Positions 16,760 through 25,041 of a stretch of 64,000 nucleotides of DNA are shown here, one piece after another; positions within the stretch are counted from its first letter, which is position 1, and each line of letters opens with the position of its first letter. This DNA is from CADCTP01 sp963849885 (GTDB taxonomy: Bacteria; Actinomycetota; Actinomycetes; Mycobacteriales; CADCTP01), in NCBI GenBank assembly GCA_963849885.1, contig CAWKIV010000003.1:1-64000 (forward strand). The letters run 5' to 3'. The translations under genes were made by a program, and so were the position numbers. The notes under the pieces are model-generated. The model did no database searches, had not been told where the DNA came from, and saw nothing but the letters and a program-made list of their open reading frames with translations.

Positions 16760-17722
16760 ATGACCGATCCCCCTGCGACCGTCGTGAGCACGCACCGGCT
16801 CACCAAGACCTTCGGCCCGCGGCGCGCGGTCGACGCGGTGGACCTGACCGTCCGCCGCGGCGAGGTGTACGGCTTCCTCGGGCCCAACGGTGCGGGCAAG
16901 ACCACCACCCTGCGCATGCTGCTCGGGCTGGTCCGGCCGACCTCGGGCCGGGCGCTGGTGCACGGGCGGGCGCCGGGCGACCCGGCCGCGGTGGCCCGGA
17001 CCGGCTCGCTGGTCGAGGGGCCGGGCTTCTACCCGTACCTGTCCGGCCGGGAGAACCTCCGCGTCCTGGCCCGCTACCGCGGCCTGCCGGACCGGGAGGT
17101 GGACCGGGTCCTGGACCGGGTCGACCTGACCGCCCGCGGCGGCGACCGCTTCCGGGCGTACTCGCTGGGCATGAAGCAGCGCCTCGGCGTGGCCGCCGCC
17201 CTGCTCGGCGACCCGGACCTGCTGGTCCTGGACGAGCCGACCAACGGGCTGGACCCGGCCGGCATGGCCGACATGCGCCGGCTGCTGGTCGACGTCGCCG
17301 CCGGCGGGCAGACCGTGCTGCTGTCCAGCCACCTGCTGGCCGAGGTGCAGGAGATCTGCGACCGGGTCGGCATCGTCGACCACGGCCGGCTGCTGGTGGA
17401 GAGCACGGTGGCCGAGCTGCGCGGGTCCAGCGGCATCCTGCTGCGGGCCCGGCCGCTGGACCGGGCGCTGGCCGTCGCGATGCGGCTGGCCGGCGACGAC
17501 GCCGTCGAGGTGGTCGACGCGCCGCCGGCCGAGCCGGGCGCCGGGCGCGGGCTGCGGCTCGCGGCCGCCCCGGAGCTGGTCCCCGAGCTGGCCCGGGCGC
17601 TGGTCGCCGCGGACGTCGACATCACCGAGCTGCACCACGTCGAGCGGTCCCTGGAGGAGGTCTTCTTCGACCTCACCCGCGCCGGGACCACCCGACTCGA
17701 GAGCAAGGAGGTTCCGGCATGA
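16760..17722 (+). CDS. ABC transporter ATP-binding protein (exporter type)
   Basis: 320 residues. Walker A GPNGAGKTTT, signature YSLGMKQRLGVAAALLG (SLGMKQR in place of LSGGQ, usual for drug-export ATPases), Walker B LLVLDEPTNGLD, H-loop LLSSHLL. A C-terminal domain of about 90 residues follows the nucleotide-binding domain, ending HVERSLEEVFFDLT, as in DrrA/CcmA-type exporters. The ATG at 16760 has GAAGGA upstream. Overlaps the permease by ATGA. Confidence 0.94.
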   Translation: MTDPPATVVSTHRLTKTFGPRRAVDAVDLTVRRGEVYGFLGPNGAGKTTTLRMLLGLVRPTSGRALVHGRAPGDPAAVARTGSLVEGPGFYPYLSGRENLRVLARYRGLPDREVDRVLDRVDLTARGGDRFRAYSLGMKQRLGVAAALLGDPDLLVLDEPTNGLDPAGMADMRRLLVDVAAGGQTVLLSSHLLAEVQEICDRVGIVDHGRLLVESTVAELRGSSGILLRARPLDRALAVAMRLAGDDAVEVVDAPPAEPGAGRGLRLAAAPELVPELARALVAADVDITELHHVERSLEEVFFDLTRAGTTRLESKEVPA

Positions 17723-18612
17723 CCGCCACGACCGTCGAGCGGCCGACCCGACCGGCGTCCGCACCGGGACCCGCGCTGGTCCGCAGCAGCCGGGCCGAGC
17801 TGCGCCGGCTGCTGCGCTGGCCGGCCACCTGGGTGCTGGTCGGGGTGTGGTCCGCGCTCAGCCTGACCTTCACGTACGTCTTCGACTGGATCAGCTACCG
17901 CACCGGCGAGACCACGGGGCCCGCCGCTGCCGGGGTGACGCTGGACGGCCTGCTGCCGGCGGCGATCCCCGACGTGCTGGTGCAGGGGATGCCGATGTTC
18001 GGCGGGGCGATCGTGATGATCCTCGGCGCGCTGGCCGTCGGCAGCGGGTACGGCTGGGGCACCTGGAAGACCGTGCTCACCCAGGGGCCGGGCCGGGTCG
18101 CCGCCTTCGGCGGGACGCTGGTCGCGCTCGGGGTGGTGATCGCCGGCACCGTGCTGGCCACCATCGGGGTCGACCTGGCCGTGTCGTCGCTGATCGCCGC
18201 GGTCGAGGGCGGCTCCGGGGCGCTGCCGGGCCTGGCCGACCTGGCCCGGTCGTACGGTGGCGGCCTGCTGATCATGGGCATGTGGACCGCCGCCGGCGTG
18301 CTGGTCGGCGTGCTGGCCCGCGGGCCGGCGCTGGCGGTCGGCCTCGGCCTGGTCTGGTCGCTCGTGGTGGAAAACCTGCTGCGCGGCGTCGCGGCGGCGC
18401 TGCCCGGCATCGAGGGGGTGACCGACCGGCTGCCCGGCTCCGCCGCCGGCTCGCTGGCCGGCTCGCTCGGCGCGGTCGGCGACGCGCAGGGCGGCGCGCC
18501 CGGGGTGCTGGACGTGCTGTCCGGGCCGGTGGCGACCGGGCTGACGGCCGGCTACCTGGTCGCCTTCGCGGCACTCTCGCTGCTGCTGGTCGGCCGCCGC
18601 GACCTGCTCTGA
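17719..18612 (+). CDS. ABC-2 type exporter permease
   Basis: 297 residues with about six hydrophobic segments, from WVLVGVWSALSLTFTYVF to TAGYLVAFAALSLLLVG, and a large loop after the first, as in ABC-2 permeases. The start ATG overlaps the ATPase stop, so both products form one exporter (two permeases plus two ATPases). The central VNVLA-free region VMILGALAVGSGYGWGTWKTVLTQGPGR matches the cytoplasmic coupling segment of actinobacterial lantibiotic-type permeases. The 3' end overlaps the convergent YdcZ gene by 61 bp. Substrate unknown. Confidence 0.88.
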   Translation: MTATTVERPTRPASAPGPALVRSSRAELRRLLRWPATWVLVGVWSALSLTFTYVFDWISYRTGETTGPAAAGVTLDGLLPAAIPDVLVQGMPMFGGAIVMILGALAVGSGYGWGTWKTVLTQGPGRVAAFGGTLVALGVVIAGTVLATIGVDLAVSSLIAAVEGGSGALPGLADLARSYGGGLLIMGMWTAAGVLVGVLARGPALAVGLGLVWSLVVENLLRGVAAALPGIEGVTDRLPGSAAGSLAGSLGAVGDAQGGAPGVLDVLSGPVATGLTAGYLVAFAALSLLLVGRRDLL

Positions 18613-19412
18613 CCGGGCCGCCGGCCGGCCAGCGCGATGCCGGCGAAGGTGAGCAGCACGCCGGCCAGGGTGGCGGCGTCCACCCCGCCGGTGCGGCCGG
18701 GGCTGACCAGGTCGATGAGCACGCCGCCGGCCAGCTGGCCGGCGACCGTGCTGAGCGCCAGCCGGAGCACCCCCAGGCCGCGGACGGCCCAGGCGGCCAC
18801 GGTGATGTAGACGACGCCGAGCGCCCCGCCCGCATACAGGCCGGCCGGGCCGGGCCACCACCGGTCCGGCCCGGCGCCGGCGAGCAGGGCGACGGCGAAG
18901 ACGACGACCAGCGCCGCGGTGCCGACCATGAAGTTGACGCAGCCGGCGAGCAGCGCCGAGCCGGTGGCCCGCTGGACCCGGCCGTTGAGCGCCTGCTGGA
19001 CGGCCAGCCCGACGCCGGCCGCGGCCGAGGCGGCGAGGATGCCGAGCACGGCGCCGGGAGTGACCGCGGCGGTGTCGTGGCCCAGCCGGATCACCAGCAC
19101 GGCCAGCACCGCCAAAGCGGCCCCGGCGACCCGGCCCGCGGACAGCGGGTGCGGGCCGCCCGGGACGAGCCGGGACCGGTCCACCAGCAGGGCGCCGACC
19201 GCCTGGCCGGCGACCAGCCCGACGGTGAAGGTGGCGACGCCGACCACGGGCACGGCGAGCGCGGCGACGGTGACCACGGTGGCGCCGGACAGGCCGCCGC
19301 AGTACGTCCACCAGGGCAGCCGGTGGGCCAGCGCCGGGCGGACCGCCCGGCGGCTGGCCGGCAGCGCGGCGACGAGCGCGGCGATGACGACCAGGCCGGA
19401 GCCGAAGGACAC
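18552..19412 (-). CDS. YdcZ/DUF606-family DMT transporter, N-terminus uncertain
   Basis: At least 286 residues of two homologous halves of four to five helices each, as in fused DUF606 (YdcZ) transporters: SGATVVTVAALAVPVVGVA in half one and LGVVYITVAAWAVRGLG in half two. The family N-terminus is encoded upstream of the first GTG (19412): reading on gives LLGGALFALQGRLNGELA with the QGRLNG signature, but no ATG, GTG or TTG occurs in that frame back to the hisG stop. Either a CTG near 19511 starts it, or a GTG at 19626 (overlapping the hisG stop) does, with a one-base insertion in the low-complexity GC region 19500-19620. Substrate unknown. Confidence 0.75.
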   Translation of the reverse strand: MSFGSGLVVIAALVAALPASRRAVRPALAHRLPWWTYCGGLSGATVVTVAALAVPVVGVATFTVGLVAGQAVGALLVDRSRLVPGGPHPLSAGRVAGAALAVLAVLVIRLGHDTAAVTPGAVLGILAASAAAGVGLAVQQALNGRVQRATGSALLAGCVNFMVGTAALVVVFAVALLAGAGPDRWWPGPAGLYAGGALGVVYITVAAWAVRGLGVLRLALSTVAGQLAGGVLIDLVSPGRTGGVDAATLAGVLLTFAGIALAGRRPGQSRSRRPTSSSESAAKATR

Positions 19413-19518
19413 GAGCGCGGCCCAGAGCGCGGAGCCGGCGCGGTCGGCGAGCTCGCCGTTGAGCCGGCCCTGCAGGGCGAAGAGCGCGCCGCCGAGGAGG
19501 ACGGCGCCCAGCGCCCCC

Positions 19519-19620
19519 GCCGCCGGCCCGCGCCCGCCGTCCGAGCCACCCGCCGCCGGCCCGCCGCCGCCGGCTCCGCCGCCGGCCCGCGCCCGGCGTC
19601 CGAGCCGCCCGCCGGGCCGG
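19519..19620. repeat. Imperfect ~40-bp direct duplication
   Basis: A segment around gtccgagcc (19539-19547) recurs 59 bases upstream on the minus strand (19598-19606) with flanking GCCGCCGGCCCGCGCCCG matched on both sides. It falls within the disturbed 5' end of the YdcZ gene. The 59-bp offset is not a multiple of three. Confidence 0.6.
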
Positions 19621-19622
19621 GC

Positions 19623-20504
19623 TCACTCGACGATCTTGGAGATCGACAGCTCGAGGATGTCCCGCGCCCCGGCCGCCCGCAGCGCCGGGATCAGCGTGTT
19701 CACCCCGCGCTTGGGCACCACCGACTCGACCGCGTTCATGTCCCCGGACGCGAGCCGGGTCACCGTCGGCGAGGACATCGCCGGCAGCACCGCGAGCACC
19801 TCGTCCAGCCGGGTCGCCGGCACGTTGAGCTTCACCAGCACCTGCCCGCGGGCCCGGATCGCGCCCTGCAGCAGCAGGGCCACGTCCTCCATCGCCGCCC
19901 GCTTGGCCGGGTCGGCGTACGCGGCCGCGTTGGCCACCAGCTCGGTGTACGAGGTCAGCAGCGTGTCCAGGATGCGCAGCCCGTTCTTGCGCAGCGACGA
20001 GCCGGTCTCGGTGAGGTCGACGACGGCGTCCACGATGTCCGGCACCTTGGCCTCGGTCGCCCCGTACGACGGGACCACGACCGCCTTGACCCCGTGCCGC
20101 TCCAGGTAGCGCCGGGTCAGCGAGGGGAACTCGGTGGAGATCCGCACCCCCTCCGGCAGGTCCGCCGGGCCCTGCCAGGTCGCCTCCCGGGGGACGGCGA
20201 GCACCACCCGGACCGGGTCCGAGGTCGCCTTGCTGTAGTGCAGCTCGCCCAGCGACACCACGTCCGAGTCGGTCTCGGTGATCCAGTCCCGGCCGGTGAT
20301 GCCGAGGTCGAACAGGCCCTGCTCGACGTACTCGGGGATCTCCTGCGGGCGCAGGAAGCGCACCCGGTCGATCCCGGGGTGGTCGATCCAGGCGTGGTAG
20401 TCGCGGTCCGAGCCGCGGCGGACGGCCAGGTCGGCCGCGTCGAACAGGTCGAGGGTCGCCTTCTCCAGCGACCCCTTGGGCAGCACGAGCGAGAGCACGG
20501 GCAC
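19623..20504 (-). CDS. hisG: ATP phosphoribosyltransferase (long form)
   Basis: First, feedback-inhibited step of histidine synthesis. 293 residues: catalytic domains I and II (LVLPKGSLEKATLDLF, DLGITGRDWI, DAVVDLTETGSSLRKNGL) plus the C-terminal ACT-like regulatory domain, so it is the HisZ-independent long form. GTG start at 20504. It lies 20 bp downstream of ribH, where many actinobacteria have hisE in between; no hisE is present here. Confidence 0.96.
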   Translation of the reverse strand: MPVLSLVLPKGSLEKATLDLFDAADLAVRRGSDRDYHAWIDHPGIDRVRFLRPQEIPEYVEQGLFDLGITGRDWITETDSDVVSLGELHYSKATSDPVRVVLAVPREATWQGPADLPEGVRISTEFPSLTRRYLERHGVKAVVVPSYGATEAKVPDIVDAVVDLTETGSSLRKNGLRILDTLLTSYTELVANAAAYADPAKRAAMEDVALLLQGAIRARGQVLVKLNVPATRLDEVLAVLPAMSSPTVTRLASGDMNAVESVVPKRGVNTLIPALRAAGARDILELSISKIVE

Positions 20505-20524
20505 TCCGGTGGGGCGAGAGCGGG

Positions 20525-21022
20525 TCAGATCCAGGACCGGCCCGGGCGATGTCGCAGGCCGCCGAGCACCAGCGCGGTGTCCAGCGCCGCGATCACCGCC
20601 TCGTAGCCCTTGTCCTCCCGGCTGCCCGGCCCGCCGGCCCGGTCCTGGGCCTGCTCCACCGTGTCACAGGTCAGCACGCCGTTGCCGACCGGGGTGCGCT
20701 CGTCCAGCGCGACCCGGGTCAGCCCGTCGGTCACCGACCGGCAGACGTAGTCGAAGTGCGGGGTGCCGCCGCGGATCACCACGCCGAGCGCGACCACCGC
20801 GTCGTACGGCTGCCGGGCCAGCTCCTGCACCACCACCGGCAGCTCCAGCGAGCCGACCACCGGGACCACCAGCGGGTCGGCGGCCTTGCAGTCCTCGGCG
20901 GCCCGCAGGGCCCGGTCCAGCAGCCGGCCGGTCAGCTCGGCGTGCCAGCGGGTGACCGCGATGCCCAGCCGCAGGCCGGTCGCGTCGACCGGCTCCGGCC
21001 CGGGCCGGCCGGTGCCGCTCAC
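20525..21022 (-). CDS. ribH: 6,7-dimethyl-8-ribityllumazine synthase
   Basis: Condenses the pyrimidinedione with dihydroxybutanone phosphate, the penultimate riboflavin step. 165 residues. Motifs: VTRWHAELTGRLLDRAL, PGSLELPVVVQELA-type segment VVGSLELPVVVQ, and VIRGGTPHFDYVCRSVTDGL with the catalytic His. Follows ribBA by about 10 bp. Confidence 0.96.
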   Translation of the reverse strand: MSGTGRPGPEPVDATGLRLGIAVTRWHAELTGRLLDRALRAAEDCKAADPLVVPVVGSLELPVVVQELARQPYDAVVALGVVIRGGTPHFDYVCRSVTDGLTRVALDERTPVGNGVLTCDTVEQAQDRAGGPGSREDKGYEAVIAALDTALVLGGLRHRPGRSWI

Positions 21023-21032
21023 CGGCGCCCGC

Positions 21033-22268
21033 TCACAGCGCCGAGGGGAGGTCGTGGCCCATCCGGTCCCGCTTGGTCCGCAGGTAGCGCAGGTTGTCCT
21101 CGGTCGGGTGCACCGGCAGCGGCACCCGCTCCACGATCCGCAGCCCGTACCCCTCCAGCGCGGCCCGCTTGGCCGGGTTGTTGGTGAGCAGCCGCATCGT
21201 CCGCACGCCCAGGTCGGCCAGGATCTGCGCGCCGGTGCCGTAGTCGCGGGCGTCGGCCGGCAGGCCGAGCGCCAGGTTGGCGTCGACCGTGTCCGCGCCG
21301 GCGTCCTGCAACTGGTACGCCTGGAGCTTGTGCAGCAGGCCGATGCCGCGGCCCTCGTGCCCGCGCACGTAGAGCACCACGCCGCGACCGGCGGCGGCGA
21401 CCGCGGCCAGCGCGGCGTCCAGCTGCAGCCCGCAGTCGCACCGGCGGGAGCCGAAGACGTCCCCGGTCAGGCACTCCGAGTGCACCCGGACCAGCAGGTC
21501 GTCGCCGGCGGCGACCCGGCCGTCCACCAGCTCGCCGGCGACCAGCGCGACGTGCTGCCGGTCGTCCAGGTCGGAGCCGTACCCGATCGCCTTGAACTCG
21601 CCGTGCGCGGTCGGGATCCGGGCCTCGGCCAGCCGGTGCACCTGCCGCTCGGTGCGCATCCGGTACGCCACCAGGTCGGCGATCGAGATCAGGGTCAGCC
21701 CGTGCGCCCGGACGAACGGGACCAGCTGCGGCAGCCGCATGCAGGAGCCGTCGTCGTTGACCACCTCGCACAGCGTCGCGGCCGGGCGCCGGCCGGCCAG
21801 CCGGGCCAGGTCGACCGCGGCCTCGGTGTGGCCGGGCCGGCGCAGCACGCCACCCTCGGCGGCCCGCAGCGGGAAGACGTGGCCGGGCCGGGTGAGGTCC
21901 TCGGCCTCGGTCGCCGGGTCGGCCAGCAGCCGGATGGTGTGCGCCCGCTCGGCCGCGGAGATGCCGGTGGTGGTCTTGTCCCGGGCGTCGACGGACACGG
22001 TGAACGCGGTCTGCTTGCGGTCCTCGTTGCGGTGGTGCATCGGCGGCAGCGCCAGCCGGTCGCAGTCGGCCGCGGTCAGCGGCGCGCACAGCACCCCACT
22101 GGTGTGCCGGACCATGAAGCCGATCAGCTCCGCGGTGGCGCACTCGGCGGCCATGATGAGGTCGCCCTCGTTTTCCCGGTCCTCGTCGTCGACCACGACC
22201 ACCGGGCGGCCCGCGGCGATCTCCGCGAGGGCATGCTCCACCGTGCCGAAGACGCTCATCTGGCTCAC
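21033..22268 (-). CDS. ribBA: Bifunctional DHBP synthase / GTP cyclohydrolase II
   Basis: 411 residues. Residues 1-210 are the 3,4-dihydroxy-2-butanone 4-phosphate synthase, with the acidic metal site VVVDDEDRENEGDLI and the HTEAAVDLARLAG loop. Residues 210-411 are GTP cyclohydrolase II with the zinc cysteines CLTGDVFGSRRCDCG, GHEGRGIGL and the catalytic LLTNNPAK region. Feeds both substrates of the RibH branch. The start overlaps the ribE stop. Confidence 0.96.
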   Translation of the reverse strand: MSQMSVFGTVEHALAEIAAGRPVVVVDDEDRENEGDLIMAAECATAELIGFMVRHTSGVLCAPLTAADCDRLALPPMHHRNEDRKQTAFTVSVDARDKTTTGISAAERAHTIRLLADPATEAEDLTRPGHVFPLRAAEGGVLRRPGHTEAAVDLARLAGRRPAATLCEVVNDDGSCMRLPQLVPFVRAHGLTLISIADLVAYRMRTERQVHRLAEARIPTAHGEFKAIGYGSDLDDRQHVALVAGELVDGRVAAGDDLLVRVHSECLTGDVFGSRRCDCGLQLDAALAAVAAAGRGVVLYVRGHEGRGIGLLHKLQAYQLQDAGADTVDANLALGLPADARDYGTGAQILADLGVRTMRLLTNNPAKRAALEGYGLRIVERVPLPVHPTEDNLRYLRTKRDRMGHDLPSAL

Positions 22269-22858
22269 TCCTCCGGTCCGCCGGCCGCGGTGAGCAGGCG
22301 CTCCACGTACTTGGCGATCACGTCGACCTCGAGGTTGACCCGGCGGCCGACCGGCATCCGGCCGAGCGTGGTGATCGCCAGCGTGGTCGGGATGAGCGCC
22401 ACGGTGAACGAGTCGGCGCCGGCCTCGACCACGGTCAGGCTCACGCCGTCGACGGTGACCGAGCCCTTCTCCACCAGGTAGCGGCTCAGCCGCGGCGGCA
22501 GCCCGAAGCGCAGCTCGCCGCCGTCGGACCGGGACAGCAGCGTGCCCATCCCGTCCACGTGCCCCTGCACCAGGTGGCCGCCCAGCCGGGTGGACAGGGT
22601 GGCCGCGCGCTCCAGGTTGACCGGGTCGCCGGCCGCGACGTCGGCCAGCGAGCTGCGGCTGAGCGTCTCGGCGGTGACGTCCGCGGCGAAGGTGCCGCCG
22701 GCCACGTCGACGACGGTCAGGCAGGTGCCGTTGACCGCGATCGAGTCGCCGGGCGCGGCGTCCTCGGTGACCCGCGGCCCGCGCAGGGTGAGCCGGCCGG
22801 TGGTGACCTCGACCACCTCGCCCAGCTCCTCCACGATGCCGGTGAACACCGCGGTCAC
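22265..22858 (-). CDS. ribE: Riboflavin synthase alpha chain
   Basis: Dismutates two lumazines to riboflavin. 197 residues made of two homologous lumazine-binding barrels: FTGIVEELGEV...GDSIAVNGTCLTVV and GHLVQGHVDGMG...GSVTVDGVSLTVV. The GTG at 22858 overlaps the rpe stop (GTGA); an internal GTG at 22849 would give the more usual MFTGIVEE. Named ribC or ribE depending on the organism. Confidence 0.95.
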   Translation of the reverse strand: MTAVFTGIVEELGEVVEVTTGRLTLRGPRVTEDAAPGDSIAVNGTCLTVVDVAGGTFAADVTAETLSRSSLADVAAGDPVNLERAATLSTRLGGHLVQGHVDGMGTLLSRSDGGELRFGLPPRLSRYLVEKGSVTVDGVSLTVVEAGADSFTVALIPTTLAITTLGRMPVGRRVNLEVDVIAKYVERLLTAAGGPEE

Positions 22859-23514
22859 CCGGCCCGGGCGGCGAGTCCGCGCAGCTCGGCGACGGCCTTG
22901 GCCGGGTCGTCGGCGGCGTAGACCGCGGAGCCGGCGACGAAGACGTCCGCGCCGGCCTCGGCCGCGGCCTCGATGGTGTCCGCGTTGATGCCGCCGTCGA
23001 CCTCGACGTGCAGCCGCAGGTGGCCGGTCTGCACCCGGCGGCGGGCCTCCCGCACCTTCGGCAGCACCTCGGCGCGGAAGTCCTGCCCGCCGAAGCCGGG
23101 CTCCACCGTCATCACCAGCAGCGTGTCGTAGCCGGTCAGGACCTCCAGGTACGGCTCCAGGGGGGTGCCCGGCTTGATCGCCAGCCCGGCCAGCGCGCCG
23201 GCCGCGCGCAGCTCGCGGGCCAGCTTCGCCGGGTCCGCGGCCGCCTCCGCGTGCACGGTCACGTTGCGCGCGCCGGCCTCCGCGTACGGCGGGGCCCACC
23301 GGTCCGGGTCCTCGATCATCAGGTGGCAGTCCAGCGGGATGTCGGTGGCCGCGCGCAGCGCCTCGACCACCGGCAGGCCGATGGTGAGGTTGGGCACGAA
23401 GTGGTTGTCCATCACGTCGACGTGCAGCCAGTCGGCGCCGCGGACGGCCTCGGCGGCCTCGGCGAGCCGAGCGAAGTCGGCCGAGAGCAGGCTCGGCGCG
23501 ATCATCGGGGGCAC
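22855..23514 (-). CDS. rpe: Ribulose-phosphate 3-epimerase
   Basis: Interconverts ribulose 5-phosphate and xylulose 5-phosphate. 219-residue TIM barrel with IAPSLLSADFARL, WLHVDVMDNHFVPNLTIGL (metal His/Asp), CHLMIEDPDRW, MTVEPGFGGQDF and VDGGINADTI with the second catalytic Asp. Ribulose 5-phosphate is also the RibB substrate, which suits its place upstream of the rib genes. Confidence 0.96.
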   Translation of the reverse strand: MPPMIAPSLLSADFARLAEAAEAVRGADWLHVDVMDNHFVPNLTIGLPVVEALRAATDIPLDCHLMIEDPDRWAPPYAEAGARNVTVHAEAAADPAKLARELRAAGALAGLAIKPGTPLEPYLEVLTGYDTLLVMTVEPGFGGQDFRAEVLPKVREARRRVQTGHLRLHVEVDGGINADTIEAAAEAGADVFVAGSAVYAADDPAKAVAELRGLAARAG

Positions 23515-23544
23515 TCGATCACCCTACCGGCCGCGCCCGGGCGG

Positions 23545-25041
23545 TCACCGGCGGCGCAGCAGCGCGCAGAACATCGCGTCGGTGCCGTGCCGGTGCGGCC
23601 AGAGCTGGACCGCCGGGCCGTCCCCGAGGTCCGGGACGCCGGGGAAGAGGGGCCGGGTGTCCAGTGGCTCGGCGGTGCCGTCGGCCAGCACGTCGGCCAC
23701 CACCTCGCGGGTCTCGGCCAGGTGCGGGGAGCAGACGACGTACCCGACCGCGCCGCCGGGGCGGGCGGCGGCCAGCGCGGACCGAAGCAGGCTCCGCTGC
23801 AGCGCGGCCAGCTCGGCGACGTCCTCCGGGCGGCGCCGCCAGCGCGCCTCCGGGCGGCGGCGCAGCGCCCCCAGGCCGGTGCACGGGGCGTCCACCAGCA
23901 CCCGGTCGAAGGCGCCGGCGCGCCAGGCCGGGACGGTGCCGTCGGCGCCGACCACGGTGACCGGGAGGCCGGCGGTGGCCGCGGCGACCAGGCGGGCCCG
24001 GTGCGCGGCGATCTCCACCGCGACCAGCCGCGCCCCGCCCCCGGCCGCGGCTGAGCCGGCGGCGGCGGAGCCGGCGGCGGCGGAGCCGGCGGCGGCCGGA
24101 TCGGTCGCGCCGCCCGCCGAGGGGCCCGGACGGCCGGCCAGCGCGAGCGCGCCGAGCAGGGCCGCCTTGCCGCCGGGGCCGGCGCACAGGTCCAGCCAGG
24201 TCCGGTCCGGGCCGTCCAGCGGGGCGGCCAGCAGCGCGAGCGCGCACAGCTGGCTGCCCTCGTCCTGCACCCCGGCCCGCCCGTCCCGGACCGGGGCCAG
24301 CGCGCCGGGATCGCCGCCGCCGGGCAGCCGGACCGCGTACGGCGACCACGGGCCGGGCTCGCCGCCGGCCAGCGCGACCAGCTCGGCCCGGTCCAGCCGG
24401 CCGGGCCGGACGACCAGGTGCGTCTGCGGGCGGGCGTCGTCCGCGGCCAGCGCGGCCGCGGTCTCGGTCAGGTCGCCGCCGAGGGCGGCCCGGAAGGCGG
24501 CCACCACCCACTCCGGGTGCGCGTACCGGATCGCCAGGTCGCCGACCGGGTCGCCCGGCGCCACCGCGGCCACCCAGCCGTCCCAGTCCTGCCGGGCGAC
24601 CCGGCGCAGCACCGCGTTGACGAAGCCGGCGGCCCGGCGCGGGGCCAGGTCCACGGTCGCGGAGACGGCCGCGTGCGGCGGGACGCGGGTGCGGAGCACC
24701 TGGTACGCCCCCAGCCGCAGGGCCGCGCGCACCGGCGGGTCCATCGCGGTCAGCGGCCGGTCGGCGCACCGGGCCAGGATCGCGTCCAGGGTGCCGGTGG
24801 CGCGCAGGGTGCCGTAGCCGAGCTCGGTGGCGAAGGCGGCGTCCCGGCCGGTCAGCCCGCGCTCGCGCAGCAGCGCCGGCAGGGTCAGGTTCGCGTACGC
24901 GTCGCGCTCCTCGACCGCGCGGAGCAGGTCGTACGCGGCCCGCCGGGCCGGGTCGGCGTCCCGCCGCGGGGCCGGGCGGGCCGGGCGCGGACCGCGGCCG
25001 GCCGCGCCGCCCCGCCGCGCCGGCGCCGGCCGCCCGCTCAC
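23545..25041 (-). CDS. rsmB: 16S rRNA m5C967 methyltransferase (RsmB/Sun family)
   Basis: 498 residues. An N-terminal NusB-like RNA-binding domain (RAAYDLLRAVEERDAYANLTLPALL) is followed by the SAM-dependent domain with motif I LDLCAGPGGKAALLGALA, the cysteine of VDAPCTGLGALRR and the second conserved cysteine in YVVCSPHLAE. Between motif I and the next strand is a low-complexity insertion of AAAGS repeats (24053-24097 in DNA). The GTG at 25041 overlaps the fmt stop. Confidence 0.93.
   Translation of the reverse strand: MSGRPAPARRGGAAGRGPRPARPAPRRDADPARRAAYDLLRAVEERDAYANLTLPALLRERGLTGRDAAFATELGYGTLRATGTLDAILARCADRPLTAMDPPVRAALRLGAYQVLRTRVPPHAAVSATVDLAPRRAAGFVNAVLRRVARQDWDGWVAAVAPGDPVGDLAIRYAHPEWVVAAFRAALGGDLTETAAALAADDARPQTHLVVRPGRLDRAELVALAGGEPGPWSPYAVRLPGGGDPGALAPVRDGRAGVQDEGSQLCALALLAAPLDGPDRTWLDLCAGPGGKAALLGALALAGRPGPSAGGATDPAAAGSAAAGSAAAGSAAAGGGARLVAVEIAAHRARLVAAATAGLPVTVVGADGTVPAWRAGAFDRVLVDAPCTGLGALRRRPEARWRRRPEDVAELAALQRSLLRSALAAARPGGAVGYVVCSPHLAETREVVADVLADGTAEPLDTRPLFPGVPDLGDGPAVQLWPHRHGTDAMFCALLRRR
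24053..24097. repeat. 15-bp in-frame tandem repeat in rsmB
   Basis: Three head-to-tail copies of GAGCCGGCGGCGGCG encode repeated AAAGS pentapeptides in a surface loop of the methyltransferase domain. The unit length keeps the frame. Confidence 0.8.
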
